The position numbers and the translations under genes were made by a program. Positions 25,625 through 33,841 of a DNA stretch of 36,681 bases are shown piece by piece (the stretch's first letter is position 1; each line of letters starts with the position of its first letter). The notes beneath the pieces were generated by a model that worked only from the letters and a program-made list of their open reading frames with translations, made no database searches and was not told the origin of the DNA. Source of the stretch: Bacteroidota bacterium (GTDB taxonomy: Bacteria; Bacteroidota; Bacteroidia; Bacteroidales; Prolixibacteraceae); contig JAHEYT010000066.1 of assembly GCA_023251455.1 (NCBI GenBank), positions 1 to 36,681 on the forward strand. The letters are read 5' to 3'.

Positions 25625-26776
25625 ATGGCTCTATCGAAATCGATTAATATTAAAGGAAGCATATTCTCCACGGTAAATAAACTGGTTACTGAAACCGGTG
25701 CTATTGACCTGTCTCTGGGTAAAACAGATTTTCCTTGTCCGGAAAAATTAGCCGATATGGCTGCAATGTATATTCGTTCAGGGTATAACAATTTTGCTCC
25801 GCACGAAGGGATCAGCGAATTGCGCGAAGTTATCTCCGAAAGGGTACAGGGCATGTACAACCATTTTTACAATCCTGAAACTGAAATAACCATTACCGCA
25901 GGTCCTATTCAGGCGATTATGACTGCCATTAGTACTACGGTAAAGGATGAAGATGAAGTAATCCTTTTCGAACCTGCTTACGAATCGTATGCCCCGGCAA
26001 TCTCGCTTAATGGAGGCCGTCCGGTTTATGTAGCGCTGAAACAACCGAATTTTCACATCGATTGGGAAGAAGTGCGGAAAATGATTACATCGAAAACCCG
26101 GATGATCATTCTTAACTCACCTCATAATCCTACCGGGGCTGTTTTATCAGAGTCTGATCTAATTCAATTGCAACATTTAACCAACGGAACAAACATCACC
26201 ATATTAAGTGATGAGGTTTTTGAATCGATTGTTTTCGATAATCATACCCACCAGAGTGTTTCCAAATTTGAGAAACTGGCTTCACGCAGTTTTGTGGTTT
26301 CATCGTTTGGCCCTGTTTTTAACATTAACGGCTGGGGACTTGCATACATTCTTGCTCCTGAGAAACTGATGAACGAATTCCGGAGAATTCAGCAGTTCCA
26401 GATATACAATGTCAATACACCACTTCAATATGCCCTTTCAGAATATCTTCGGACAGAAGATTCGAAGAAGGATATTTCTGAAATGTACCAAGGCAAACGC
26501 AACTATTTTAACCGTCTGATGGGCGATAGCCTGTTCAAGATTATTCCTTCTCAGGGAAGTTATTTTGAAGTTCTGGATTATTCAGCCATTTCAGATGAAT
26601 CGGATGTCGATTTCACCTTTCGGTTAGCCAGTGAATATGGGGTTGGAGTTATTCCAGTTTCGGCCTTCATGCACGAAAAGAATAAACAAAAATTAGTCCG
26701 GATTTGCTTTGCCAAAAACAATGAAACCCTTGAAAAAGCTGCTGAAAGGCTGCGTATGGTTCCATCGTTAAAATAG
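25625..26776 (+). CDS. Aminotransferase-fold protein lacking the PLP lysine (YbdL-like pseudoenzyme)
   Basis: 383 residues, intact and full length. It aligns by eye along its whole length with methionine aminotransferase YbdL (E. coli). Kept: NSPHNPTG (N168), SDEV (D196), SYAPAIS, and the carboxylate Arg in VRICFAK (R359). Lost: the Schiff-base lysine of SFGKTxHxTGWKxGY, which here reads SFGPVFNINGWGLAY (Pro230). The Arg/Lys of the GWK loop is Gly238, the Tyr that holds the PLP oxygen is Phe199, and the phosphate-binding GAT turn is GPI (93-95). The codon is CCT (26312-26314) inside an uninterrupted frame. By family knowledge such a protein cannot form the internal aldimine; it might bind a ligand, act as a regulator, or be an oligomer partner. 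The true role is unknown. Confidence 0.9.
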   Translation: MALSKSINIKGSIFSTVNKLVTETGAIDLSLGKTDFPCPEKLADMAAMYIRSGYNNFAPHEGISELREVISERVQGMYNHFYNPETEITITAGPIQAIMTAISTTVKDEDEVILFEPAYESYAPAISLNGGRPVYVALKQPNFHIDWEEVRKMITSKTRMIILNSPHNPTGAVLSESDLIQLQHLTNGTNITILSDEVFESIVFDNHTHQSVSKFEKLASRSFVVSSFGPVFNINGWGLAYILAPEKLMNEFRRIQQFQIYNVNTPLQYALSEYLRTEDSKKDISEMYQGKRNYFNRLMGDSLFKIIPSQGSYFEVLDYSAISDESDVDFTFRLASEYGVGVIPVSAFMHEKNKQKLVRICFAKNNETLEKAAERLRMVPSLK

Positions 26777-26829
26777 GATTTCCCCTGCATCATTACCGAC
26801 GATTAAACATGATTCTTTGCAATATTTAT

Positions 26830-27183
26830 TTATTGCCGGGCCTTTTCGTACATCCGTATTTGTTCTCCTAATTTTGCCACAATCATTTCCAACGGCAAGT
26901 CTGCATTCGGATCAATTTGTATCATTTCAAGCTGATCTTTTTGCTTTATTTCTTCCTTGGAAGGATGTATGCTTTTGTCAGCGACAAAGCCCAACATCAG
27001 CTTCTTCCGGTTCATCCACAAAAAAGCCAGCTTCTTCCCCTCAAAATAAAAAAAGGGAATCTGATATTTCCGTTCATGCGTAATGCGCCCATCCAAATTC
27101 AGAATGATGTGTTTCAGTGCCAGCAAGCATCCCTGAAAAGGTTCAGGATGCCTGAGGTAATAATCTTCAAGCGAGGTATTCAT
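26830..27183 (-). CDS. DUF1801 family protein
   Basis: 117 residues from the ATG at 27183 (MNTSLEDYYLRHPEPFQGCLLALKH). The frame is open 15 codons upstream, but the family starts here. The fold is the YdhG/DUF1801 type, small alpha-beta, with HERKYQIPFFYFEGKKLAFLWMNRKKLMLGFV giving the central beta-sheet. It is cytoplasmic and of unknown function; such genes are common as stand-alone genes in Bacteroidota. It is convergent with the aminotransferase-like gene (53-nt gap) and divergent from the propeller gene. Confidence 0.85.
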   Translation of the reverse strand: MNTSLEDYYLRHPEPFQGCLLALKHIILNLDGRITHERKYQIPFFYFEGKKLAFLWMNRKKLMLGFVADKSIHPSKEEIKQKDQLEMIQIDPNADLPLEMIVAKLGEQIRMYEKARQ

Positions 27184-27311
27184 GTTTGGGTTCTTTGCAT
27201 TAAAGGTAAGTTGTTGTATGTTGTACACCTAATTTTTACGGTTATTCGTTGATATTTCGTAATGAATTAGCTTTTGTTGTGACGCATTCATAAAAAATTA
27301 AACCGGAAGAA

Positions 27312-28553
27312 ATGAAATTGAAGAGATTAGAATTCTTTATTTGCTTGCTGTCAATGATCTTCGTTGCGACAGCAGTATCAGCTCAATCGCAATGGCGTGG
27401 GTCAAATCGTGACGGAATTTATCCCGAAAGCAATTTACTGAAGCAATGGCCTGCCGAAGGACCAAAAATGCTCTGGTCGTTCCAGAAACTGGGAACAGGG
27501 CAAGGTAGCGTGGCTGTTTCGAAAGAGAAAGTGTTTGTCACCGGCATACCTGATACGCTCAACTCTGAAGGTTTTCTGTTTGCATTCGACACCAAAGGCA
27601 AATTGCTTTGGAAGAAAAGCTACGGCAAAGACTGGACTGGTATTTTTCCCGGAGCCCGCTCCACCCCTACTGTTGTTGGCGATTTGGTATACGTTGAAAG
27701 TGGCAGCGGATCAGTGCATTGTTTGAAGACTGACAATGGAGAACTGGTATGGAGTGCCGACTTTTTCAAAGATTTTCAGGCCGACTCGGTTCAGTTTGGG
27801 TTTTCCGAATCGCTGCTGATCGATGGTGATAAACTGTATTGCACTCCTGGCGGAAAAGAAAACAACATGATCGCATTAAACCGCTTTACAGGTAAAAAAA
27901 TTTGGTCGAGCCCGGCTTACAGTGAAAAAGCAACCTATTGTTCGCCAATTCTAATCAATCACAACGGACATCGCTTGCTGGTGAACCTGACTTCTTCGTC
28001 AATAATTGGCTTAGATGCCGATAACGGCGAAATGTACTGGCGCATTCACCAGTTTCAGGACAATAAGATTCACGCCAACACACCAGTTTATTTCGATGGA
28101 AAACTTTTGATCTCAAGCGCATCACGAAAAGACAGTTCCGGATTGGTGCTACTTCAACTTTCGCCCGATGGGAAAAAGGCCGAAATTGCATGGCGTAACA
28201 AGGAATTTATCAACCTGATGGGTGGTTTTATCCTGAAAGACGGCTTCGCTTATGGCGGAGCTTACCTGCAACCTAAATGGTTCTGTATCGACACCCAAAC
28301 CGGACAAACCAAATACATCGCCAAAGAATTGGGTGGTGGACCTGTGATTTATGCTGACGGACTGTTCTATTGTTACGCCGAAAAAGATGGTGAAATAGCT
28401 CTAGCCAGTGGTAATCCTGAACAATTCAACATCATCAGCAAGTTTAAAGTTCCGCTTGGAACAGCCCAACATTGGGCACATCCGGTGATTGCTGACGGTA
28501 AACTTTATATCCGTCACAACGAAGCGCTGATGGTTTACGACATCAAAAACTAA
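27312..28553 (+). CDS. Secreted PQQ-like beta-propeller protein
   Basis: 413 residues. Signal peptide to about residue 24 (VATAVSAQSQ). The mature start QWRGSNRDGIYPESNLLKQW is the hallmark of a PQQ-like propeller family common in Bacteroidota and planctomycetes. Blades follow: LWKKSYG, VYVESGSGSVHCLKTDNGELVW, and LIGLDADNGEMYWR-like repeats. There is no quinone-binding Cys pair or catalytic Asp pattern visible, so enzyme function is not supported; a binding or scaffold role is more likely. An AGGAAG-like sequence (CGGAAGAA) lies just before the ATG. A terminator ends the gene. Confidence 0.85.
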   Translation: MKLKRLEFFICLLSMIFVATAVSAQSQWRGSNRDGIYPESNLLKQWPAEGPKMLWSFQKLGTGQGSVAVSKEKVFVTGIPDTLNSEGFLFAFDTKGKLLWKKSYGKDWTGIFPGARSTPTVVGDLVYVESGSGSVHCLKTDNGELVWSADFFKDFQADSVQFGFSESLLIDGDKLYCTPGGKENNMIALNRFTGKKIWSSPAYSEKATYCSPILINHNGHRLLVNLTSSSIIGLDADNGEMYWRIHQFQDNKIHANTPVYFDGKLLISSASRKDSSGLVLLQLSPDGKKAEIAWRNKEFINLMGGFILKDGFAYGGAYLQPKWFCIDTQTGQTKYIAKELGGGPVIYADGLFYCYAEKDGEIALASGNPEQFNIISKFKVPLGTAQHWAHPVIADGKLYIRHNEALMVYDIKN

Positions 28554-28582
28554 TCTCGGCATATTCGTAAAATTGAATATAA

Positions 28583-28620
28583 ATAAAGCGGCTGAACTCC
28601 AGGGAATTCAGCCGCTTTAT
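28583..28620. terminator. Bidirectional terminator
   Basis: 14-bp perfect stem ATAAAGCGGCTGAA (28583-28596) / TTCAGCCGCTTTAT (28607-28620) with a 10-nt loop, between the convergent propeller and SPOR genes. A/T-rich flanks on both sides. Confidence 0.85.
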
Positions 28621-28641
28621 TATTTCTATCAGATCAATTTC

Positions 28642-29160
28642 TTATTTCTTATCATACAACAACCAGCTGTCGGCATATTTCGGATATTGAGTCCTGATAT
28701 TCTGAACACGACTCCGGGCAGCAGCTTCGTCATTGAACGAATCAACACAAACACGGTAATAACCGGTTTCGCTATGAAGAATAATCGGCTTAAATCCTTG
28801 CTGTGTCAATTCCCCTTTGAATTTTCCGGCATTCTCGTTGCTACTGAAGCTTCCGACAATCACATAGTATTTTTTATTGCCATAGGCAGCCACATCTTCT
28901 GAGTTCATAGTGAATTTTTCACTACGCATTGAAACTGGTTTTGCAGCTGCAGTTCCCGTAGCTGGTTTATCGGCAGTTTCGTACATAGTATCCGATACCG
29001 GATTCTCGCGTACTGTGCTTTTAGGTGCAGGTACTGAAAATACCTTTGTTTCTGCTGATGTTTCTGTCTGTGGAGCCTGACTTTTTTTCGATGATTTGAA
29101 TACTTTACATCCGCTCGTGAGCAGCGCTAAGGTAAATGCAACTAAGATTATTCTTTTCAT
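28642..29160 (-). CDS. SPOR-domain lipoprotein
   Basis: 172 residues. Lipobox LTSGC at residues 14-18, with Cys18 the lipidated residue. A low-complexity linker (about 20-90, rich in Ser, Thr, Lys and Pro) follows. The C-terminal SPOR domain (about 97-170) reads KKYYVIVGSFSSNENAGKFKGELTQQG and YYRVCVDSFNDEAAARSRVQ. SPOR domains bind peptidoglycan glycans stripped of stem peptides, so the protein is probably an envelope lipoprotein acting at cell-division sites. The promoter is the best in the window. Confidence 0.9.
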   Translation of the reverse strand: MKRIILVAFTLALLTSGCKVFKSSKKSQAPQTETSAETKVFSVPAPKSTVRENPVSDTMYETADKPATGTAAAKPVSMRSEKFTMNSEDVAAYGNKKYYVIVGSFSSNENAGKFKGELTQQGFKPIILHSETGYYRVCVDSFNDEAAARSRVQNIRTQYPKYADSWLLYDKK

Positions 29161-29185
29161 GGTATTATTGGATTAAAGTTGATTA

Positions 29186-29220
29186 CAAAATTACTAAAGA
29201 TGAAACACAGATTTATCAAA
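29186..29220 (-). promoter_or_regulatory. Promoter of the SPOR lipoprotein gene (TTTG-N23-TAATTTTG)
   Basis: On the minus strand, TTTG (29220-29217) is followed after 23 nt by TAATTTTG (29193-29186). Both elements match the Bacteroidota consensus. The -7 box ends 25 nt before the ATG. About 35 nt further upstream lies a near-palindrome GTTTGTTAACGAAC (29255-29268). Confidence 0.6.
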
Positions 29221-29325
29221 ACAATGTAGATCAACGAATTATTTATTAACAACCGTTTGTTAACGAACAAAACAAAATCTCAATTTGTCAGTTGATTTCA
29301 ACATTAAATCAGACGAATGTTCTGA

Positions 29326-29571
29326 TTAAAAATTTAGCATTTTCTTCAGAAATCGCTGCCCTTTCACCGATCTGTAAAAACTTGCCTGCCTGATAGCTCT
29401 CATCCGATTGTCATAGCTCTCCGAAAACATAAGCACCCATGGTCCTTTGCCTTTTGTCGGCGCAATCTCATCAGCATTGTGCATTTCAAGAACCTTTTCA
29501 AGATCTTCAAAATAGCCGTGATAAAACGTTCCGGATTCTTGTGAGTATATGACGTAGGAAAAATACCTCAT
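29326..29571 (-). CDS. Degenerate GIY-YIG domain protein
   Basis: 81 residues. It follows the short stand-alone GIY-YIG layout: VIY (7-9) for GIY, YHG (17-19) for YIG, then LEKVLEMHN, GPWVLMFSESYDNRMRAIRQASFYRSVKGQRFLKK. In active homologues such as E. coli YhbQ the helix after YIG holds the catalytic Arg (ERRYQQH), here Val27. The metal-binding Glu (in RAEYRVK) is here Ala63. So the fold is recognisable but nuclease activity is not expected. It stands alone between the SPOR lipoprotein and the acyl-CoA dehydrogenase, all on the minus strand, with gaps over 150 nt. Confidence 0.8.
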   Translation of the reverse strand: MRYFSYVIYSQESGTFYHGYFEDLEKVLEMHNADEIAPTKGKGPWVLMFSESYDNRMRAIRQASFYRSVKGQRFLKKMLNF

Positions 29572-29732
29572 TGTAAATATTTATAGATTAAATTTTGAGC
29601 CGATTATTTGAATTCACGAACTCAAAATATGATTGTCTGCAAAATTAGAAAAAACGTGCTTGCTTTAACACTTTACCGACAATCAATTCCAGTATTCATA
29701 CAATGAGATAATTCGCCACCCTGAGTTCAATT

Positions 29733-31280
29733 TTATACATGAACGAAATTCAACCATGAACTATTGTCTTGATAATCTTCAACCAGCTTGGTTTGATTCT
29801 GATGTTTAAAGCTGCTCATCAGCGAAACGATTTCCTGGTTAAGCATGGCTAACCCATTATCGATCAAATCGCTACGGAATCCCTTTTCGCCCAGGTTGAT
29901 GACCATTTCAAACGAAACAATTCGCCCAAGCACTTGTCCCAATTCAACCATTTTGCGCTGCGAAAGATTTGTATCCAACTCAAAATCAAGCATATTTTTC
30001 AGAAATGAAGCAGATTTCGAGGTTAAATTAAAGTTTTTCAGGAATTGAAATAAATTGCTTTCCCTTGTTTTTTTCATCATTTTAACCAAACTCTCCGTAA
30101 TCTGGGTGTACAAAATATCATTCGAACCTTCGAAAATCTGGAATGGACGACTATCGGTAATTCCTCTTCCGGCGATATGGTTTAATTTGTAGGCCTGCGC
30201 ACCAACCAACTGGGTAGCCGATTGAGCGGCCTCCTGCATCAGGTCAGTTACCACACTCTTTACCGAATTCGCTTCAAAGCCATGAGGCGAAAGATCGTTC
30301 TCAACACCTGCTTTTTCGCTGCTGTTGGCACACATAGCCGAACAAATGGTGTACGAAGCCTGAAGTTTGGCCAAACGCTGCTGAACCTGATCGTAGGTAA
30401 AAAGCGTTTTGCCTCCGATTTGGCGTTGATTGATGTGCGCAATCGATTCATCGAGTAAACGTTGAATAAAACCCATTGCCATTCCGGGGAATTGCATCCG
30501 GCTGCGGTGAAGCAGATCAAGCATCATTTTAACCCCGGTAGTTTCAGGAACAAGCTTTTGCATAGCCGGAATCTCAACATCAATCTGGTTTCGTCCGTAA
30601 GGTATCTGGTACAATCCTAAATTTTCATAAAATTCTTCAACCACAATTTGCTGGCCGGGACTGTTTACATCACAAATAAAAAAATCAATATCACGTTTCA
30701 AATCGCCCGATTGACTTCGTTCGCGCGCAGTCAGCAACCAATATTCAGCCCAACCAGTTAATCCGGCCCAATGTTTGGTTCCCTGAACATGATACTTTCC
30801 GTTTTTTTCAGTAAACGAAGTTTGCATATTCAGTGCATCACTTCCAAAATCAGGTTCGGTAATCATTAACCCACCCATATTTTGTTGTTTAATGAAGCGC
30901 TCAAAAACCGAAGATTTAGCCTCTTGTTGTGCATATTTTCCTACGGGCTGAAGGAAAAGTGCTGAGTTTATGCCAAATGTAAGCGACAGAGCCAACGATT
31001 CGTATGATGCAGTTGCCAGCAAAGCGATATTTTCTTCCATGTGGCATCCACGACCTCCAAATTCTTTAGGAATACCAACTGAAAGGGGATTTAAACTCAT
31101 GATTTCGCGCATCACGAATGGGGGCATTCCGCGTTTAATGGCCATCTGGTCAATATCTGCACGAACATGAAAAACATGTTTCATCTTTGCTTTCAGATTA
31201 TCCAGAAACGTTTCGAACGGCATATTTTGGGTATTCAGTTCGATTGTTGGCGCTTCAACATTTAAAATTTGATGATTCAT
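29733..31280 (-). CDS. Acyl-CoA dehydrogenase family protein
   Basis: 515 residues, longer than the 380-400 of classical enzymes because of extra N- and C-terminal sequence. FAD-binding domains: MITEPDFGSDALNMQTSF (about 137-154) and HWAGLTGWAEYWLLTAR. The C-terminal catalytic Glu lies in FQIFEGSNDILY (EGxND corresponds to the EGT of MCAD). It probably oxidises an acyl-CoA or related substrate with electrons going to ETF; substrate is not known. No ETF, thiolase or enoyl-CoA hydratase is nearby, so this is an isolated enzyme. Upstream lies a 10-bp perfect inverted repeat that could be an operator. Confidence 0.88.
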   Translation of the reverse strand: MNHQILNVEAPTIELNTQNMPFETFLDNLKAKMKHVFHVRADIDQMAIKRGMPPFVMREIMSLNPLSVGIPKEFGGRGCHMEENIALLATASYESLALSLTFGINSALFLQPVGKYAQQEAKSSVFERFIKQQNMGGLMITEPDFGSDALNMQTSFTEKNGKYHVQGTKHWAGLTGWAEYWLLTARERSQSGDLKRDIDFFICDVNSPGQQIVVEEFYENLGLYQIPYGRNQIDVEIPAMQKLVPETTGVKMMLDLLHRSRMQFPGMAMGFIQRLLDESIAHINQRQIGGKTLFTYDQVQQRLAKLQASYTICSAMCANSSEKAGVENDLSPHGFEANSVKSVVTDLMQEAAQSATQLVGAQAYKLNHIAGRGITDSRPFQIFEGSNDILYTQITESLVKMMKKTRESNLFQFLKNFNLTSKSASFLKNMLDFELDTNLSQRKMVELGQVLGRIVSFEMVINLGEKGFRSDLIDNGLAMLNQEIVSLMSSFKHQNQTKLVEDYQDNSSWLNFVHV

Positions 31281-31646
31281 TAATTTTTGAGTATTTGTTA
31301 TTGAAAATTATCCCGAAAACCGGATTATAAACATTCAATTTATAATCCACAGAAAAAGATAACATCTAACCCGTGTTAATGTTTTATGCCTCTAATGTCA
31401 ATCAGCTAAAAACAGATAAAAATCAATGCTTTGAATTCCTTTTAACCATCTATGAGTGTCCATTTCATTGGTGTTATTTTACCCCACCCAGTTGAATTAA
31501 CTCAATTTACAAAACCACCAGGCAACATTCAAAGATGAATTTCAGAGTTGCATTTTATAATTTAACCACCTAAATGAAATTTTGGTTTCAGAAATGTTGT
31601 AATTTTAAAAACTGAACCTATACATATATTCCAAAATCGAATAAAA
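31281..31646. other. 366-nt divergent intergenic region
   Basis: The only gap over 300 nt in the window. It separates the acyl-CoA dehydrogenase (minus) from the adaptor gene (plus). It holds an inverted repeat at 31322-31348, a partial palindrome TTGAATTAACTCAA (31492-31505), and a weak -7-like TAATTTTA before the adaptor gene. No reading frame or RNA gene was recognised in it. Confidence 0.6.
31322..31348. promoter_or_regulatory. 10-bp inverted repeat upstream of the acyl-CoA dehydrogenase gene
   Basis: GGATTATAAA (31322-31331) and TTTATAATCC (31339-31348) are perfect complements around CATTCAA. The repeat ends 42 nt upstream of the ATG at 31280. It resembles an operator site for a dimeric repressor; the regulator is not known. 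Confidence 0.45.
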
Positions 31647-32987
31647 ATGAAGAAGAAATCGAATAAGCTTTTACCATACGGAATTGCATTGGTAGTGATT
31701 CTTATCATTGTGTTGATTGTTGGGAAAAAAGCAGGTTGGTTTGGAAAAGACTTTCAGATCAGCGTTTCCACTAAAGTCGTTGAAAGTAAAACCATTACAG
31801 AATTGATTACTGCAAATGGAAAGGTTCAGCCCGAAACAGAAATAAAAATCAGTCCCGATGTTTCAGGAGAAATTATAGAGATGAATATTGTGGAAGGCAA
31901 TGAAGTTAAAAAAGGCCAGTTATTGCTGACCATTAAGCCTGACATTTATATCCAATCGTATAACAGAGCACAGGCCGCGCTAAGTTCATCGCAGGCACGT
32001 TTGGCTCAGGCCGAAGCCCGTCAGATTGAAAGTGACATGGCATTCAAACGCGCCAGCTCACTGTTTAAGCAAGATGCTATTCCGGTATCCGATTTTGAAA
32101 CAGCGCAAGCATCGTTTAAAGTTGCCCAGTCGGAAGTTAAAGCCGCTCAGTTTGCTGTAAAATCATCCGAAGCATCGGTTGCCGAAGCACAGGAACAATT
32201 GGTAAAAACCAAAATCTATGCTCCAATGGATGGCACTGTGTCGCGCCTGAACGTTGAAAAAGGCGAGCGAGTGGTGGGAACCAACATGTATGCTGGTACC
32301 GAAATGCTGGTTATTGCCAATCTTCACCTGATGGAGGTTAAAGTTGACGTAAATGAAAATGATATTGTAAGAGTTAATCTGAAAGATACCGCTTTGGTTG
32401 AAGTTGACGCCTATCTGGGACGCAAGTTCAAGGGATTGGTTACTGAAATTGCCAATTCGGCCAATACGACAGGTGGTTCAACCGATCAGGTTACTAATTT
32501 TAACGTAAAAATTCTGTTACTCGAAGAGTCGTATAAAGATTTAGTTGATTCTGTCGGCGGCAAAATATACCCTTTCCGTCCCGGAATGTCAGCTACCGTT
32601 GATATTCAGACCGAAACCAGAAAGAATGTTATCTCGGTTCCGATTCAGGCAGTAACAACACGTTCGCTGAAGAATAATGCAAAACCGGAAGATAAAACGA
32701 AAGACATCGAAAATCCTGAAACTGAAAATGAGGCTGTCACAACTCAGGAGGCAAAAACACCTGAGGACGAAAAAGTTGAAGTTGTATTTGTTTATAAAGA
32801 CAGCAAAGTGTATAAGCAGGCTGTAAAAACCGGTATTCAGGATAGTGAAAACATCGAAATTCTGGAAGGCTTAAAAGCTGGAGACGAAATCGTTGTCGCT
32901 CCTTTTAATGCCATCAACAAACTGCTCAACGATAGCTCTGAAGTAAAGAAAGTGGACGAAAAAGAGTTGTTTAAAGCTAAGAAATGA
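31647..32987 (+). CDS. HlyD/MacA-type periplasmic efflux adaptor
   Basis: 446 residues. One N-terminal membrane segment (about 10-27), then the membrane-fusion layout: barrel-sandwich half (ITANGKVQPETEIKISPDVSGEIIEM), a long alpha-hairpin coiled coil rich in Ala, Gln and Ser (about 105-185), the second half (KTKIYAPMDGTVSRLNVEKGERV), beta-barrel, and membrane-proximal domain. An acidic, Lys/Thr-rich low-complexity insert (about 345-380) sits in the C-terminal part. Such adaptors join an ABC or RND pump to TolC. No MacB ABC permease follows; the next gene is a tiny membrane protein. A CzcA-like pump lies 2.4 kb away on the opposite strand and is probably not its partner. Confidence 0.88.
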   Translation: MKKKSNKLLPYGIALVVILIIVLIVGKKAGWFGKDFQISVSTKVVESKTITELITANGKVQPETEIKISPDVSGEIIEMNIVEGNEVKKGQLLLTIKPDIYIQSYNRAQAALSSSQARLAQAEARQIESDMAFKRASSLFKQDAIPVSDFETAQASFKVAQSEVKAAQFAVKSSEASVAEAQEQLVKTKIYAPMDGTVSRLNVEKGERVVGTNMYAGTEMLVIANLHLMEVKVDVNENDIVRVNLKDTALVEVDAYLGRKFKGLVTEIANSANTTGGSTDQVTNFNVKILLLEESYKDLVDSVGGKIYPFRPGMSATVDIQTETRKNVISVPIQAVTTRSLKNNAKPEDKTKDIENPETENEAVTTQEAKTPEDEKVEVVFVYKDSKVYKQAVKTGIQDSENIEILEGLKAGDEIVVAPFNAINKLLNDSSEVKKVDEKELFKAKK

Positions 32988-33172
32988 TGTTTCGCCCAAT
33001 AGCAAATCATAAATTTGCATTGCCGATCGGATTATTATCTCTGGCAATTGCCTTGATAATCGAGAGATTTCTTCCATCAAGTGATGGGCTCAATTTTATT
33101 GCTGGATTTTTATTCGGAATATCTATCGTTTTCAATCTGAGCGGTATCACAAGATTTCGAAAAGCCAAATAG
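32984..33172 (+). CDS. Small two-helix membrane protein
   Basis: 62 residues, overlapping the adaptor stop by 4 nt (ATGA). Two hydrophobic segments (about 12-27 and 37-53), ends with ITRFRKAK, a positive tail that would sit in the cytoplasm. The hydrophobic pattern, codon use like the neighbours and the tight overlap support a real gene. No family was recognised. It is followed by a terminator at once, so the adaptor and this protein form a two-gene unit. Confidence 0.65.
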   Translation: MMFRPIANHKFALPIGLLSLAIALIIERFLPSSDGLNFIAGFLFGISIVFNLSGITRFRKAK

Positions 33173-33177
33173 CGAAT

Positions 33178-33216
33178 AAAAAATAACCGGATCAGTTGAT
33201 GTTCCGGTTATTTTTT
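33178..33216. terminator. Bidirectional terminator overlapping the tetR 3' end
   Basis: 14-bp perfect stem AAAAAATAACCGGA (33178-33191) / TCCGGTTATTTTTT (33203-33216) with an 11-nt loop. It serves the plus-strand adaptor unit, and its right arm includes the last codons and stop of tetR on the minus strand. Confidence 0.85.
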
Positions 33217-33813
33217 TGCGACAATTCCGAAAAACAGAATATTCAGCATCTCATCCACCGATTTATGTAATTCTTTGTCCGACAAATTTTTCAGGATTAA
33301 AGGAACTTCAAACCCCTGGAGCAAGGTTACAATGGTTTTTGCGGTAAGTTCAGGATTCTGGATTGTGTAAACTCCCCTTTCAATACCTTCAAGCAACAAA
33401 TCTTTGACCAGATTAATTTCAGCATCAAAATGGTTATTTCTAAAACTGTTTACAAAATACAGATTATCAAGCAAATCGTTCTTAATTGCCTCGTAATAAT
33501 TCCCTACTTTTTTCAGGCTAAGCATCCGCACATAAATATACGTTTTCAGCTTTAGCTGCGGATCTTCAATTATCGATATTTGATCATCAATGGTTTTTGC
33601 CCTGATTTCGGCTTCGGCATCGATCACTGCTTTAAAAATCTCGTCCTTACTTTTAAAATAATAATAGATCGTACTTTTCCCTTTACGCGATTCCCTGGCG
33701 ATATCGTCTAAAGCTGTTTTTTTATAGCCATAACGCACAAAAACCTGCCGGGCTGCCTGAACCAACTGTTCGCGAACTTCGTCTTTTCCTGAGTTTTGTG
33801 GAGTGCTTTCCAT
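33208..33813 (-). CDS. TetR/AcrR family transcriptional regulator
   Basis: 201 residues. N-terminal helix-turn-helix (about residues 15-62): QAARQVFVRYGYKKTALDDI, then KGKSTIYYYFKSKDEIF with the typical YYxF turn. The C-terminal helical ligand domain is not assigned. TetR proteins repress a neighbouring gene and their own. Here the divergent neighbour is a sulfatase gene, and a perfect palindrome lies in its own promoter region. The ligand is unknown. It is convergent with the adaptor/membrane-protein unit, sharing a terminator. Confidence 0.9.
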   Translation of the reverse strand: MESTPQNSGKDEVREQLVQAARQVFVRYGYKKTALDDIARESRKGKSTIYYYFKSKDEIFKAVIDAEAEIRAKTIDDQISIIEDPQLKLKTYIYVRMLSLKKVGNYYEAIKNDLLDNLYFVNSFRNNHFDAEINLVKDLLLEGIERGVYTIQNPELTAKTIVTLLQGFEVPLILKNLSDKELHKSVDEMLNILFFGIVAKK

Positions 33814-33841
33814 CTCTTTGTTGTTTTGAACTATTGCTCTA

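Noticed and set aside
25625..26776. The missing PLP lysine as a sequencing or frameshift artefact
   Set aside because: The reading frame is uninterrupted through the site, flanking residues follow the family, and several other PLP contacts are changed as well, so a single-base error cannot explain it.
32984..33172. The 62-residue frame as a random open frame
   Set aside because: Rejected as chance because of the 4-nt overlap with the adaptor stop, two clear hydrophobic segments and the immediate terminator; it is kept as a gene with moderate confidence.
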